The notes under the pieces are model-generated. The model worked only from the letters and a program-made list of their open reading frames with translations. It did not search any database and was not told the DNA's origin. DNA of 64,000 bases. Source: Natribaculum luteum. Lineage in GTDB: Archaea; Halobacteriota; Halobacteria; Halobacteriales; Natrialbaceae. Position numbers and translations under genes: made by a program. The stretch's first letter is position 1, and each line of letters starts with the position of its first letter. This document shows, piece by piece, positions 10,213 through 19,947 of the stretch. The DNA is taken from the NCBI RefSeq assembly GCF_023008545.1, contig NZ_CP095398.1:744001-808000 (forward strand). The letters are read 5' to 3'.

Positions 10213-11073
10213 ATGGGACAAGAAAAAGTTTCGCGTGCTAGATGTGTTACGCTCACCGTTCGACCGACCGAGCGGTTTCCAGTCCCGAAATCAGACGGCT
10301 ACCCCCTCTACGGGGCACTCCTCAGCGTTCTCGACGATGCCGACGAATCGGTGAGTCAGCGCGTCCACGATTCCCCACTCGGGAGTCTACACAACAGTGG
10401 GCTCCAGGGCGCTTTCGGCGAGAGCGATCGCCGACATCACAAGTCGGTTCGTCCGGACGAGACATACGAGATCACGCTCGGGATCGTCGATCCCGACGAC
10501 GAGGCGGTGTTCCAAGCGCTCGTCAAAGAACTCGTCCTCGAGGGGTCGACGATCGAGCTGACCAACGGCACGCTCCGGGTGGAATCGTTCGAAAGTGAAA
10601 ACGCGAGCCACGAGGAGTTACTCGAGCGCGCGAGCGAGGCTGACGATCCCGCGGTCACGATCCGGTTCCAGACGGCGACCTGCCTCGAGGAAGCCGACGA
10701 GGTGACGACGATGTTCCCTCATCGGGTTGCGGTGTTCCGGTCGCTGTTGACTAAGTGGAACCGGACTGCACCCGAAGAACTGGAACTCGAGCTAACGCGA
10801 GACGCATTGCTCTCATCGGTAATCGAGAAACCCAACGCGCGTGCGTACAGGACACATAGCGTATTGGTGAATCGAGTCAAGAACGACGACGGTGAGACGC
10901 GAAACCTGTTCAAGCAGGGATTCAGCGGCGAGTGCACCTATGCATTCAAGGATGCGAGCGAGTCCGTCCAGAACGCCGTCGTAGCACTCGCGCTGTTCGG
11001 TGGGTATAGTGGCGTCGGGAGCGCCGTTGCTCGAGGGTGCGGGAACATATATGTAGAGGTAACCGATGGATGA
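10213..11073 (+). CDS. cas6: Cas6 crRNA-processing endoribonuclease
   Basis: A 286-residue protein from ATG 10213 (MGQEKVSRAR); an upstream in-frame TTG at 10177 would add 12 residues but sits in the promoter region. The sequence fits the two-ferredoxin-fold RAMP plan of Cas6, ending with the glycine-rich loop GGYSGVGSAVARGCGN near the C-terminus. Cas6 cuts the repeat RNA 8 nt upstream of the spacer, leaving the AUUGAAAC handle predicted from both arrays. It is first in the cas operon and its stop overlaps the cas10d start by 4 nt (ATGA, 11070-11073). I cannot assign the catalytic histidine with certainty. Confidence 0.88.
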   Translation: MGQEKVSRARCVTLTVRPTERFPVPKSDGYPLYGALLSVLDDADESVSQRVHDSPLGSLHNSGLQGAFGESDRRHHKSVRPDETYEITLGIVDPDDEAVFQALVKELVLEGSTIELTNGTLRVESFESENASHEELLERASEADDPAVTIRFQTATCLEEADEVTTMFPHRVAVFRSLLTKWNRTAPEELELELTRDALLSSVIEKPNARAYRTHSVLVNRVKNDDGETRNLFKQGFSGECTYAFKDASESVQNAVVALALFGGYSGVGSAVARGCGNIYVEVTDG

Positions 11074-14000
11074 ATAATCAAGACAACAATCAACAATATA
11101 GCCTATATGATTTCGGTGGAGGACCAGCGGAGACAGAGACAGACGAGAACAATGGTGAGTCGACATCAGGCGTTGAATCGTTCTCACCAGAGCTCTTTGA
11201 AGACCCAGACGGAGCATTTGCTCCAGATGAAACAGAGACAGATGACCAAGCTGGTCTCAATGAGGTGTTTAAAGAATATCTATCGGAAATAGATGGCAAA
11301 CTCGTTGAGGCGGGCTGGCTGTTCCTTCCGAACAAGAGTATTGAATACGGGAAGGTCGACCAATCGATGCTCAACCACACGCGGAATCTCGTTTTCTTCC
11401 TTCATCGTTTGGCAACGCAGGCCGAAGCAGCAGGATTGCCACCAATTTCACCAAACGAACTCCGTGATTTAATTGCGCTCGCAGTTATCCATGATTATCA
11501 CAAACTTCGAGAGGAAGACGAAAACCGAGCAAAGAGGTTTGATATAACTCTCGCAGAATTAGAGCCCTTCATTGATGAAATCCGCCTTCAGGAATTCAGT
11601 AAAGATCCGTCTGTTGAAAACTCGGAGCTAACAATACGTGATTTTCGGTCGTGTGCTGTTGATCACCATGCAACCGACAATGCGAAGTCGACAAACGTCA
11701 CCCTCAAATGGAAAGACTACCGCTCACTCATCCGTCTCGCGGACGGCATGGCGTCGTCGACAACGCCCGAAATGGCGGCTAATTCACGGGCACAAGAACA
11801 GTTTAGTAAGTGCTTCCCAGGAACGGATGTTGAATTGTCATATCACCATCTTGATCACGTTAGTGGGGTTTTTACTAATTTGCTCAATGCAGCAATAAGT
11901 GAATCTCTTGAGGAGACATTTGAGTACACACTACTCACAATCTATCAAGATGGGTGTGTCTATCTTTCACCAACAGAGTCATCCCCAGAGCCTACTGATA
12001 AGTTCGTAGATAATGTATATGAGAAATTAAGTCAGAACATAAGCGATTCGCATCCGATATATAGTGATACCGACTTGCTTGCGGAAGATATCGGAACAGT
12101 AAATCTCGGACATTACAGCCTTAATGCGTCCGAGTTCTTTTATGCAGGTTCTGAGAGAGTAACGCGGGCAATTGTGACAAAAGGAGTGACAGATGGTTCT
12201 GCTGATGAGGAACCGACCGATTCGGCTTTGGAATCAATGGAACTTCTAGAAGAGGATCTGGGACGTGAATTGTATAAAACAAGTCAATTATATGGAATGG
12301 CTCGCTTTGTGAGTACACTTCGTCGAGGAATCTTACCTGATTTCCTGAACAATACAGGGATGACATCTGACGAAGGTATACGTACTACTGGACGTGTGTT
12401 AGGTCTATCAGATCGTACTGCGAACGAGCTTATATCGCTACCTATGGAATCAAAAGAGAGGTTGGTAAGCGGAAATAAATGGGAGTTCTCATATGGCTTT
12501 GCTCAAGCGTTGCTTGAAAAGTATGGTGAGGGGCCAAAGATTCGAGAGGCGAAATCTGAGATCATCCAAGATATAGAATCTGGTCTAGACTCACTCACCG
12601 ATAACGGCGATTGGAGAGAGCTCCTCAGAGAAAGTTACTCTGGTGGCTATCGTACAGAGGTTGTTTTATTTATAAAGAAACATCTTCGAATCGGGTCTAA
12701 TTCACAACAAGAGACCGGTGCTCTTACCGACACATATCATCAGTACGCAAAAACGTCTCGACGCGGACGGATATGTTCGCTCTGCTCGGGTGGACTGAGT
12801 GAATCACATAATCTTGGAGATATGCAGCCATCTAGTGATGTTACGATAGTTCGTGGGGGTTTCACAAACAGAGACCCGATTGGAAGTGGTAAACGGGATA
12901 ATAGAGTAATATGTATTCCCTGCCAAATTGAACTATCGTTGCGAGGTGCGGCTAGTAGTAATCGATACAATGGCCGACTATTCATCCATCTCGCACCGGA
13001 TTATTTCTATACTCCATTTGCATGGAGACTCTTCAGTCGAGTTACCAACCGGTTTACTGGGGAAAGTCGTGTTCGGATAGGTAGACTGGCTGAGGAAGTC
13101 TTTGATATTGATGAATTAGATGCATTCAATGAGGTGATGACAGAACTCACACAATCCGATGGAGGCCGACCGATGCTTGATTCGCTGTCTGGTGGGTTTG
13201 ATCAAGAAGCCCAATATGGTGCTCAAGTTGTCGGCTATTTCAAGGACCTCTACTCAGATGGAGGAAATGATACGGAGTTCCAATTCTTTGGAGCATTCCT
13301 CGCACTTACTATCAGTGCTTACACTGGTATGAGAGTACATCTCAGTTCGTCTCCAATCCCAGAAATGAGGTCCCGAGATTTCCAAGAGTTCGTTAACATA
13401 GGAGGGGGCTTCACGCAGGTGTCGAATTTCTATGGTGAGTCGGTTCCACTCTCAACCTTGCAGAATCGTCTTCAAGCGGCATCATCACTGATCAAATTAG
13501 GATATGCCCTACAGGGAGATTCTCGGAAAGATTCATTGTTCGCAAAATATCTTCGTGTAACGCGTAATGAACTGCTCCCTGGGTCGCACCTGCTCAAGCG
13601 TGCCGCCCAGTCCTCAAGTGAGGGGCCGTATATTCCTGCCCTGATGAGGTACGCAGTCACGCTTGACGAACAGGCCAGTATCAAACAATTCGAACCAAAC
13701 ATGAGTGACACACCACACAGCCGCATTACGAAGCTCGCGGATCTCGCATACGACGCCATTCGTCCTGCAAGCGGACATGGGCGCAAACCCCACCGCGTCG
13801 AACGCGTGTTCCGTGAGAGTGTCAAGGCGGTCTCGAAAACAGGCGACCAGTTGAGCCGAGACGATTACGTGATGCTCGTCTCGGGACGATTGCAAAAAAT
13901 GCTCGACAGACAAGCTGGAGACTCGGTGTATCCAGTGAGTGCAGAGGACTCAAATGCGGGCACACCACTCCAGGACCGTATCGAGGAGTATGCTGGCTTC

Positions 14001-14180
14001 TTCATAGATGAAATACTCTACGGGATTGCCAACGGTCGCCCATCACAGCTGAAACGACTCGAAAACAACCTTTCGGACGGCTTTTTCGGTGCGACACTCC
14101 GTGCAGAATCGGAGTACTACGATGCACGTGACGAGGAAAGCCAAGACGACGATGCAGACAACAACCGGAGCAATCAATGA
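11070..14180 (+). CDS. cas10d: Cas10d, large subunit of type I-D Cascade with HD nuclease domain
   Basis: A 1036-residue protein from ATG 11070 (MNNQDNNQQY), overlapping cas6 by 4 nt. Residues ~110-215 form an HD phosphohydrolase domain: HD at 141-142 (AVIHDYHK) and DHH at 198-200. This is the Cas3''-type nuclease moved onto the large subunit, the hallmark of type I-D. A zinc-ribbon pair follows: CSLC at 569-572 and CIPC at 615-618. No GGDD cyclase motif was seen, as expected for Cas10d. The C-terminal ~160 residues look alpha-helical and may be made separately as Cas11d from an internal start. The body of the gene is more AT-rich than its last 600 bp and than cas1/cas2. Confidence 0.93.
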   Translation: MNNQDNNQQYSLYDFGGGPAETETDENNGESTSGVESFSPELFEDPDGAFAPDETETDDQAGLNEVFKEYLSEIDGKLVEAGWLFLPNKSIEYGKVDQSMLNHTRNLVFFLHRLATQAEAAGLPPISPNELRDLIALAVIHDYHKLREEDENRAKRFDITLAELEPFIDEIRLQEFSKDPSVENSELTIRDFRSCAVDHHATDNAKSTNVTLKWKDYRSLIRLADGMASSTTPEMAANSRAQEQFSKCFPGTDVELSYHHLDHVSGVFTNLLNAAISESLEETFEYTLLTIYQDGCVYLSPTESSPEPTDKFVDNVYEKLSQNISDSHPIYSDTDLLAEDIGTVNLGHYSLNASEFFYAGSERVTRAIVTKGVTDGSADEEPTDSALESMELLEEDLGRELYKTSQLYGMARFVSTLRRGILPDFLNNTGMTSDEGIRTTGRVLGLSDRTANELISLPMESKERLVSGNKWEFSYGFAQALLEKYGEGPKIREAKSEIIQDIESGLDSLTDNGDWRELLRESYSGGYRTEVVLFIKKHLRIGSNSQQETGALTDTYHQYAKTSRRGRICSLCSGGLSESHNLGDMQPSSDVTIVRGGFTNRDPIGSGKRDNRVICIPCQIELSLRGAASSNRYNGRLFIHLAPDYFYTPFAWRLFSRVTNRFTGESRVRIGRLAEEVFDIDELDAFNEVMTELTQSDGGRPMLDSLSGGFDQEAQYGAQVVGYFKDLYSDGGNDTEFQFFGAFLALTISAYTGMRVHLSSSPIPEMRSRDFQEFVNIGGGFTQVSNFYGESVPLSTLQNRLQAASSLIKLGYALQGDSRKDSLFAKYLRVTRNELLPGSHLLKRAAQSSSEGPYIPALMRYAVTLDEQASIKQFEPNMSDTPHSRITKLADLAYDAIRPASGHGRKPHRVERVFRESVKAVSKTGDQLSRDDYVMLVSGRLQKMLDRQAGDSVYPVSAEDSNAGTPLQDRIEEYAGFFIDEILYGIANGRPSQLKRLENNLSDGFFGATLRAESEYYDARDEESQDDDADNNRSNQ
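13701..14180 (+). CDS. Possible internally initiated Cas11d small subunit within cas10d
   Basis: In type I-D systems a small subunit is known to be translated from inside cas10d. Here an in-frame ATG at 13701 (cas10d residue 878, MSDTPHSRITK) would yield 159 residues of charged helical sequence, close to a small-subunit size. No strong Shine-Dalgarno sequence precedes it (ttcgaaccaaac). ATG 13646 (MRYAVTLDEQ) is an alternative. This is inference from family knowledge; the sequence only allows it. Confidence 0.35.
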   Translation: MSDTPHSRITKLADLAYDAIRPASGHGRKPHRVERVFRESVKAVSKTGDQLSRDDYVMLVSGRLQKMLDRQAGDSVYPVSAEDSNAGTPLQDRIEEYAGFFIDEILYGIANGRPSQLKRLENNLSDGFFGATLRAESEYYDARDEESQDDDADNNRSNQ

Positions 14181-15166
14181 TCTCAGATACACTCACCACA
14201 GCACTGGAGAACGGTACAGTTTCGATGGACGGAATGACGAACACCCCTGGAACAAACTATACGACAATTCTCACTCTCCGTGAGCTAGAGAGCCACGCGG
14301 TCTTCACGACGAACGGACAAGACGCGGATATTGCGTCGCTGTCCGTCGTTGGTGAGAATTCGAGTATCGAGTATTCGCCAGGGATCATGTTCATGCGAAA
14401 ACAGACGGGAAGCGACCGTCGGATGGGGAAAGCAATCCAGCGAGAGCTACTGGAGTATGACCGCCCAGATTCGATGGAAGTCAATGATATGAATCCTCAG
14501 TCGGTTGAATCCGCACTCTACGGGAGTGCAGCCAGCGGTGACGACGATGTCGACATTGGCGTCACCTCTCGTGTGATGTATGACACGGCGTTTACCGTTC
14601 GTGACGCCAGTGCGTGTATCGATGAGAAGTTCCAGAACGCGCCCGGAGAGGGATACGCAAAAGGATCACGTTCAACGATCCGTGAGCCAGACTTCTTCGA
14701 ACCAGGGACACTGTTCCCGTGTGCGATCACCCTTCGAGATGCGACTCCGGCTGAAGTCGCGTTTGTCGTTGCAATCACGAAACGAAACAAGCGGTACGGA
14801 GCTGCAACAACGCGACTTGGTCGTGTGAAAAACCACATTCTCGGAGTGTACACCGGCTCTGAGGAAGGACCCTCTAACCGAGAATTGACGGCCAACGTAA
14901 TCACATCGTTTGCCGCAGACGACGAACAGACGCTCAGTGATGTAGTTCAGGCACCAGCACTCGACGTTGTACAGGCATGTGAGTACGTCAAAGATGCCTA
15001 CGATGCAGCCTGCGAGAACAAGATTGCACAAGAACCGGTTGATGAGGAGATAGTTAACGAGTTGCTTTCGCTGGCGGATGACGAGGAACTACAGGCGATT
15101 CTTGAAGCACAACGGCCACGCTCAGAGGCGTTTATCGATGGCGCAATCGACACTGACGGAAACTAA
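14177..15166 (+). CDS. csc2: Csc2, Cas7-type backbone subunit of type I-D Cascade
   Basis: A 329-residue protein with ATGA overlap to cas10d (14177-14180). It fits the Cas7/Csc2 family: early TTILTLRELESHAVF, a central FFEPGTLFPCAITLRDATP, and TTRLGRVKNHILGVY, the region that ends the RAMP fold. Csc2 proteins polymerise along the crRNA to form the Cascade backbone. Length is normal for the family. The operon position between Cas10d and Csc1 is the canonical I-D order. Confidence 0.9.
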   Translation: MISDTLTTALENGTVSMDGMTNTPGTNYTTILTLRELESHAVFTTNGQDADIASLSVVGENSSIEYSPGIMFMRKQTGSDRRMGKAIQRELLEYDRPDSMEVNDMNPQSVESALYGSAASGDDDVDIGVTSRVMYDTAFTVRDASACIDEKFQNAPGEGYAKGSRSTIREPDFFEPGTLFPCAITLRDATPAEVAFVVAITKRNKRYGAATTRLGRVKNHILGVYTGSEEGPSNRELTANVITSFAADDEQTLSDVVQAPALDVVQACEYVKDAYDAACENKIAQEPVDEEIVNELLSLADDEELQAILEAQRPRSEAFIDGAIDTDGN

Positions 15167-15174
15167 AAAGGCCC

Positions 15175-15921
15175 ATGAAAGTCATCGAAGCAACGCTCAC
15201 CACACACGGAAAAGTCGGCTTCGCCTCACGTGAAGTTGGCCGAATGACGGATACGGACTCCTGTATCCTGAATACGGCACTCCACTACGCACTCGGTCTT
15301 GCCAGTGGTCGTTATGTCGATGTTAGTCATCAACCAACATACATTGAAGACACCGCTGAGATAGTAAATGACGTATACGTTACCCCTGCGGCACCTGCTC
15401 GTGTCGAGCGAAATGAGTCGATAAAAACCGAGTATATCACGACGAATCGAAATGCTCGGAGCGACACCTACGCGACACCAAATTATCCTGCGACGGATGA
15501 TCCAACTGGGAAATCCAGCAAGAACCTTCCGACGTTCGAACGGGAGCGGGCACTCGCCCCTGAAAACGTGTTTCGGTTCTATGTGTTCCCGTACGGTCGG
15601 GATGCAACCGAGGTCGCATCGCAACTTCCATCGTACATTCGTCTGGGAAAAAAGCGTGGGAAAGGGCATGTTAGCTACCGAATCGTCAACGGAGTCCGTC
15701 GTTCCGGAGAGTTCACGCTAGGGCATCCACTCAGTGTCTACGATCACGAAACAACACCTATCGGTGGTGTTGTAATGAAACAGATGCAGCCGACGCCAGT
15801 CTGGTTCGAAGCCGAGTTCGATACAGAGTATTATGCGATCGAATCACCCTTCCGAAATCAGTCACGTGTCTGCTATCCTGCTGATGCAAAATTCTTAGCT
15901 ACAAAACGGAACGATGTCTAA
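15175..15921 (+). CDS. csc1: Csc1, Cas5-type subunit of type I-D Cascade
   Basis: A 248-residue protein starting 8 nt after csc2 (ATG 15175, preceded by aaaagg). It fits the Cas5/Csc1 family: an N-terminal beta strand MKVIEATLTTHGKVGFASRE, then LPSYIRLGKKRGKGHVSYR, which resembles the RAMP glycine/lysine-rich loop. Csc1 caps the 5' handle end of the crRNA in the Cascade complex. Its end overlaps the cas3 start by 8 nt (15914-15921), pointing to translational coupling. Confidence 0.88.
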   Translation: MKVIEATLTTHGKVGFASREVGRMTDTDSCILNTALHYALGLASGRYVDVSHQPTYIEDTAEIVNDVYVTPAAPARVERNESIKTEYITTNRNARSDTYATPNYPATDDPTGKSSKNLPTFERERALAPENVFRFYVFPYGRDATEVASQLPSYIRLGKKRGKGHVSYRIVNGVRRSGEFTLGHPLSVYDHETTPIGGVVMKQMQPTPVWFEAEFDTEYYAIESPFRNQSRVCYPADAKFLATKRNDV

Positions 15922-18067
15922 TCACGATCGAGTTTCGTTTCAGCTTGCAGGGCTCGGTCTGCGAATGTACCCCGGAGAGTACCCTGTAGATGATGTAACT
16001 CCGCATAAACATCAGTGGGCACTTTACGATGCACTCACAGATTGTCTTCCTGGATTGTTTGTTGACGATGCCCCAACTGGAGCCGGTAAGACGCTTGCAT
16101 GGCTTGCTCCCGTCGTAGCCGAAGGACTTCAGACAGTAGCAATATATCCAACAAATGCACTTATTGAAGACCAGGTACGGAACATCAACGAGAAGCTTGA
16201 CGATGTCGACGGGGGAGATGATGTACGTCTTCTTGCTGTGACTAGCGAAACACTCCAGAACGAGCACGCCGAACAGTTCCCATCGGCTAACTCAAATGGG
16301 GAACGGCTTCGAAAATTGCTCACAGTGGCGTTCAATAGTCAAGAGACCGTTATTCTTCTCACAAATCCGGATATATTTGTCCTTCTTCGCCGGGAGATAT
16401 ATCGAGAGAGAATTGACGCAATCAATCGATTTGAGGTAGCGGTCATTGATGAGTTCCATCGGGCAACACGGAAGGAGCGAAATACGATGCTCTTTCTACT
16501 CGATGAAATGTATGAGACTAATGAAGCAATCTGTCGGCTCAAACATCTTGTATTCCTCAGCGCAACTCCAGAAAAAGAACTCGAACGCCAGTTTGAGGAG
16601 GCAATGGCCGCGCCGTACTATCGTGTTAGTGAGTTAGAATGGCGACAAACACCACATCCAGCCGTTGGCACTGATGAGGAGTCAGTGATTGCATTTGCTC
16701 CTGACGAACTCCCGCCAGACTACCGAGCAGTGCTACCACCAGTCGACCTGACAATCACACCTGCGCCGACATTTGAGACTGCCACAGAGATTCTCAATTC
16801 GGAAGATGTGTTGCATGATCGATTGAAGAACGGTAGGACGGTCATGATGATTGACGGGGTCCATGAAGTCGATCGCGTTTATCATTCGTTGTCTCAATCA
16901 GGTCTTGAAGGAACTGTTCGAATCGATGGCTTTCACCGTGACAACGTGCGTGAAAAGATCAATTTATTCGAGACCTTAGTAAGTAATTCTGCTGTTGAGG
17001 TTGGTATCGACTTTGACACAGAGCAAATCCTATTCTCTGGTCACGACGCGGCGAGTTTTTTCCAACGACTTGGCCGGCTCAGAACCCGCTCTGATCGATC
17101 TACAGCGTATGGATATGTACCACCATATCTATTCAGTACACTTGAATCAATGGCCGACAGATATACTGGCCAATGGGTTGATCGAGCAACATTCGAAGAA
17201 CTTGTTAGTTCAGAGTATGTTGACTCATCAACACCGGAATCGTTCGACTGGCGATACTCGGCTGTTGAAGCCTATGACCACATTGAAAAACAAGCAGAGG
17301 GTGCACCATCAGACGACCAACCAACAATACGAGAGACAGGCTGGAAACGTATTGAACGTCATTTCTTCCACAATCATGAGAACGGACTTACCGAGGCTGA
17401 CCTAAAACGATTGCATGATATTGCAGGCTCACGGCTTTTAAATACGCTCCAGACCTATCGCGGGGACAGCATACAGACAGTAGTCTACAATAGTCAGTCA
17501 CAGACACTCCAGACATACAGTATTCCATACCTACTCCGTTATGGTAATGTCTCGTTCCATTCAAAGACTGAGTTTCTCGCCCTCATTCCAGAACACTTGC
17601 ATCACCACGTTTCACGGCTTGAACCATACAGTAGTGGCTACTGTCTCTATCAAGGCGGTTATAAAAACGAAGAAGATACCACGGAGAAAGGCCAGTCAAC
17701 TGGGCGGTTAGTCACCTACAAAGCAACTGGTGAATTGTACTCGCTATTAAGTAATGTCTCTCGGGATATTCGGACACCGAAAGTCTGCACTGGACTCGAG
17801 ATCGAGACAGAGCCGAGCGTCAGAGGTCTCGATTTATTGAAAGAAGATCTCTCGGAGACGGAGGTTCTCTGTTATCCGTTAGAGGGCCACGTTTCCCAAA
17901 TACGGAACCAATATTCACTTGATCCCTTTAAATTCATATATCCACTATACTATACAGAGAGCAATGCAGCGGTCGCATTCAGTCATGATGCGCTTTATTT
18001 ACATTGCCACGTCCAAGATCGGATAGAGGCTGAATCAAACACGATTGACGAGGTGCTTGATTTTTGA
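15914..18067 (+). CDS. cas3: Cas3' helicase of type I-D (no HD domain)
   Basis: A 717-residue superfamily 2 helicase. Walker A is APTGAGKTLAW (Lys near 59), motif II is DEFHR (179-183), motif III is SATPEKE (from 216), and motif VI lies around FFQRLGRLRTRSDRS. There is no HD nuclease domain, which fits I-D, where that domain is on Cas10d. Cas3' unwinds target DNA after Cascade binding. The C-terminal ~250 residues are unlike canonical Cas3 but in line with I-D proteins. It overlaps cas4 by 4 nt (TTGA, 18064-18067). Confidence 0.92.
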   Translation: MSNHDRVSFQLAGLGLRMYPGEYPVDDVTPHKHQWALYDALTDCLPGLFVDDAPTGAGKTLAWLAPVVAEGLQTVAIYPTNALIEDQVRNINEKLDDVDGGDDVRLLAVTSETLQNEHAEQFPSANSNGERLRKLLTVAFNSQETVILLTNPDIFVLLRREIYRERIDAINRFEVAVIDEFHRATRKERNTMLFLLDEMYETNEAICRLKHLVFLSATPEKELERQFEEAMAAPYYRVSELEWRQTPHPAVGTDEESVIAFAPDELPPDYRAVLPPVDLTITPAPTFETATEILNSEDVLHDRLKNGRTVMMIDGVHEVDRVYHSLSQSGLEGTVRIDGFHRDNVREKINLFETLVSNSAVEVGIDFDTEQILFSGHDAASFFQRLGRLRTRSDRSTAYGYVPPYLFSTLESMADRYTGQWVDRATFEELVSSEYVDSSTPESFDWRYSAVEAYDHIEKQAEGAPSDDQPTIRETGWKRIERHFFHNHENGLTEADLKRLHDIAGSRLLNTLQTYRGDSIQTVVYNSQSQTLQTYSIPYLLRYGNVSFHSKTEFLALIPEHLHHHVSRLEPYSSGYCLYQGGYKNEEDTTEKGQSTGRLVTYKATGELYSLLSNVSRDIRTPKVCTGLEIETEPSVRGLDLLKEDLSETEVLCYPLEGHVSQIRNQYSLDPFKFIYPLYYTESNAAVAFSHDALYLHCHVQDRIEAESNTIDEVLDF

Positions 18068-18681
18068 GCACACCACAGACGATCGGACAGCGTGATACAC
18101 TCGTACCGGTGAGCGCGCTAAATGAGTTCGTCTACTGTCCACGTCGGTTTTATTATCAGCACTATCATGACGAGATGGGGACCCCATATGAGCTTGTAGA
18201 TGGCCGATCAAAACACGAAAAACAATCACAGAGGGGCGGATGGATCACGGAGCGATATTTCAGAGCAGCCGAACTTAGTCTGCATGGAAAGATTGATTTG
18301 ATTGAATCGGACGGGGATTTACTCACACCTGTTGAGCGAAAACGTGCTGAGAGTGGACAGTATTTTCCAAGTGATGAGATCCAGCTTGCGGGGTACTGTA
18401 TGCTACTTGAATCTGCAATTGAAGAGCCGGTTAATGTCGGCTATATTTATTTGTATAAAACTGACGAGCGGTATGCGATCCAAATTACGGAAAGTCACCG
18501 GGAGACGGTACGGAAGATCATCGATAAGATCCAATCACTGTCCGTCGACTCCATCCCTCCACTCACAGATAATCCTAAGAAATGCGAAGCGTGCTCGGCT
18601 CGCGAATACTGCATGCCTGCTGAAACAGCCCGTCTCGAGCCGGAGAAAGCTCGCGGAACGGGCTGGGAGGGGCAAATATGA
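18064..18681 (+). CDS. cas4: Cas4 PD-(D/E)xK nuclease with Fe-S cluster
   Basis: A 205-residue protein. The best start is TTG at 18064, overlapping the cas3 stop by 4 nt; no ATG lies near. The four cluster cysteines are visible: C25 (VYCPRRFYYQ) and C174, C177, C183 (CEACSAREYC). The nuclease core is GKIDLIESDGDLL then VERKR, the Asp and E-x-K of the PD-(D/E)xK fold. Cas4 trims prespacers and helps select those with a PAM before Cas1-Cas2 integration. Its stop overlaps cas1 by 4 nt (18678-18681). Confidence 0.93.
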   Translation: MSTPQTIGQRDTLVPVSALNEFVYCPRRFYYQHYHDEMGTPYELVDGRSKHEKQSQRGGWITERYFRAAELSLHGKIDLIESDGDLLTPVERKRAESGQYFPSDEIQLAGYCMLLESAIEEPVNVGYIYLYKTDERYAIQITESHRETVRKIIDKIQSLSVDSIPPLTDNPKKCEACSAREYCMPAETARLEPEKARGTGWEGQI

Positions 18682-19673
18682 AGGCACCGGAGGGGATGTT
18701 CGACGAATCGGTCATCTACGTAACTAAACAGGGAGCGCAGGTGCAGGTCGACGGTGGTCGGATCGTGATCTGGGACGTCGACGGAGACGAGGGCGAACTG
18801 GCCTCGTTCCCAATCGAGAAGCTCGACACGATCAACGTCTTCGGTGGCGTCAACTTCAGCACACCGTTCGTTGCTCGAGCGAACGAACACGGGATTGTCC
18901 TCAACTATTTCACCCAGCACGGCAAGTACCGCGGGAGTTTTGTTCCCGAGAAGAACACGATCGCCGAGGTGCGACGAGCGCAGTACGATCTCTCCAGAGA
19001 GAGGGAACTCGATATCGCCCGGCAGATGATCGCCGGGAAGATCCGTAACGCCCGGACTCTTCTCTCCCGGAAGGGCGTTCGTGGAACGGATGTCCTGAAA
19101 GACCTCGGTGTCCGCACGGAGTCCGATGCGACGAAAGACGACCTCCGAGGTACGGAAGGCGAGGCCGCAGAGCGGTATTTCCAGCTTCTCGATGAGACAC
19201 TCGCCGACGGCTGGATGTTCGAGAAGCGCACGAAACGACCACCCGAAGACCACATCAACTCGCTGCTGTCGCTGACCTATGTCTTTATGAAAAACGAGGT
19301 CCTGTCAGCGCTTCGCCAGTACAATCTCGACCCGTTTCTCGGCGTGTTGCACGCTGACCGTCACGGTCGCCCATCGCTTGCGCTCGATCTTCAAGAAGAG
19401 TTCCGTCCGATATTCTGTGACGCTTTCGTTATACGACTTGTCAACCGTGGCGTGGTCAATCATGACGATTTCCGCAAGGACAACAGGTTGAGCGACGGCG
19501 CTTTCAAAACATATCTCGAGAAGTTCGAAGATTACATGAACGAGGAGCTGACTCATCCTCATTTCGAGTACACAGTCACTCGCCGGAAGGCAGTCAGACA
19601 GCAGGCGATTCTCCTCCGAAAAGCGATCACCGACGAGCTCGACGAGTACCACCCTCTGACGTTCGCGAGGTAG
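18678..19673 (+). CDS. cas1: Cas1 spacer integrase
   Basis: A 331-residue protein of normal Cas1 length. The metal-binding residues are present: E160 in RGTEGEAAERYF, H225 in LGVLH, and D237/E240 in LDLQEEFRP. The N-terminal beta domain includes KLDTINVFGGVNFSTPF. With Cas2 it integrates prespacers at the leader-repeat junction; two leaders with matching sequence flank this operon. The ATG overlaps cas4 by 4 nt. From here the gene is more GC-rich than cas10d-cas3, which may reflect modular exchange of the adaptation genes. Confidence 0.96.
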   Translation: MKAPEGMFDESVIYVTKQGAQVQVDGGRIVIWDVDGDEGELASFPIEKLDTINVFGGVNFSTPFVARANEHGIVLNYFTQHGKYRGSFVPEKNTIAEVRRAQYDLSRERELDIARQMIAGKIRNARTLLSRKGVRGTDVLKDLGVRTESDATKDDLRGTEGEAAERYFQLLDETLADGWMFEKRTKRPPEDHINSLLSLTYVFMKNEVLSALRQYNLDPFLGVLHADRHGRPSLALDLQEEFRPIFCDAFVIRLVNRGVVNHDDFRKDNRLSDGAFKTYLEKFEDYMNEELTHPHFEYTVTRRKAVRQQAILLRKAITDELDEYHPLTFAR

Positions 19674-19674
19674 C

Positions 19675-19947
19675 ATGCGTCTCGCAATCGCCTACGACGT
19701 CAGTGACGATGCGAACCGACGGCGAGTGTATCGAACTCTCGAGCGGTATGGTGCGTGGAAACAGTACAGCGTCTTCGAGCTCGAGATCTCGAAAACTGAG
19801 CGCGTGGAGCTTGAAGACGAACTCGAGTCACACATCGACCCGTCTGATGGAGACCGAATCCGGATATATTACCTCTGTTCCGGGTGTCAGGAAGCGACGA
19901 CTGATCTTGGTGCCGAGCAGCCCGACGAGTCTTCGAACGTAATCTGA
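19675..19947 (+). CDS. cas2: Cas2 adaptation subunit
   Basis: A 90-residue protein with the Cas2 start MRLAIAYDVSDDANRRRVYR, the conserved early Asp, and YGAWKQYSVFELEI on the second strand. Cas2 is a ferredoxin-fold dimer that bridges two Cas1 dimers in the integrase complex. It starts 1 nt after the cas1 stop and is the last gene of the operon; leader 2 begins right after it. Confidence 0.95.
   Translation: MRLAIAYDVSDDANRRRVYRTLERYGAWKQYSVFELEISKTERVELEDELESHIDPSDGDRIRIYYLCSGCQEATTDLGAEQPDESSNVI

Noticed and set aside
11070-18067. Type III or type I-B assignment for the cas operon
   Set aside because: Cas10d has HD but no GGDD motif, Csc1/Csc2 replace Csm/Cmr and Cas8b, and Cas3 lacks HD; together this is type I-D.
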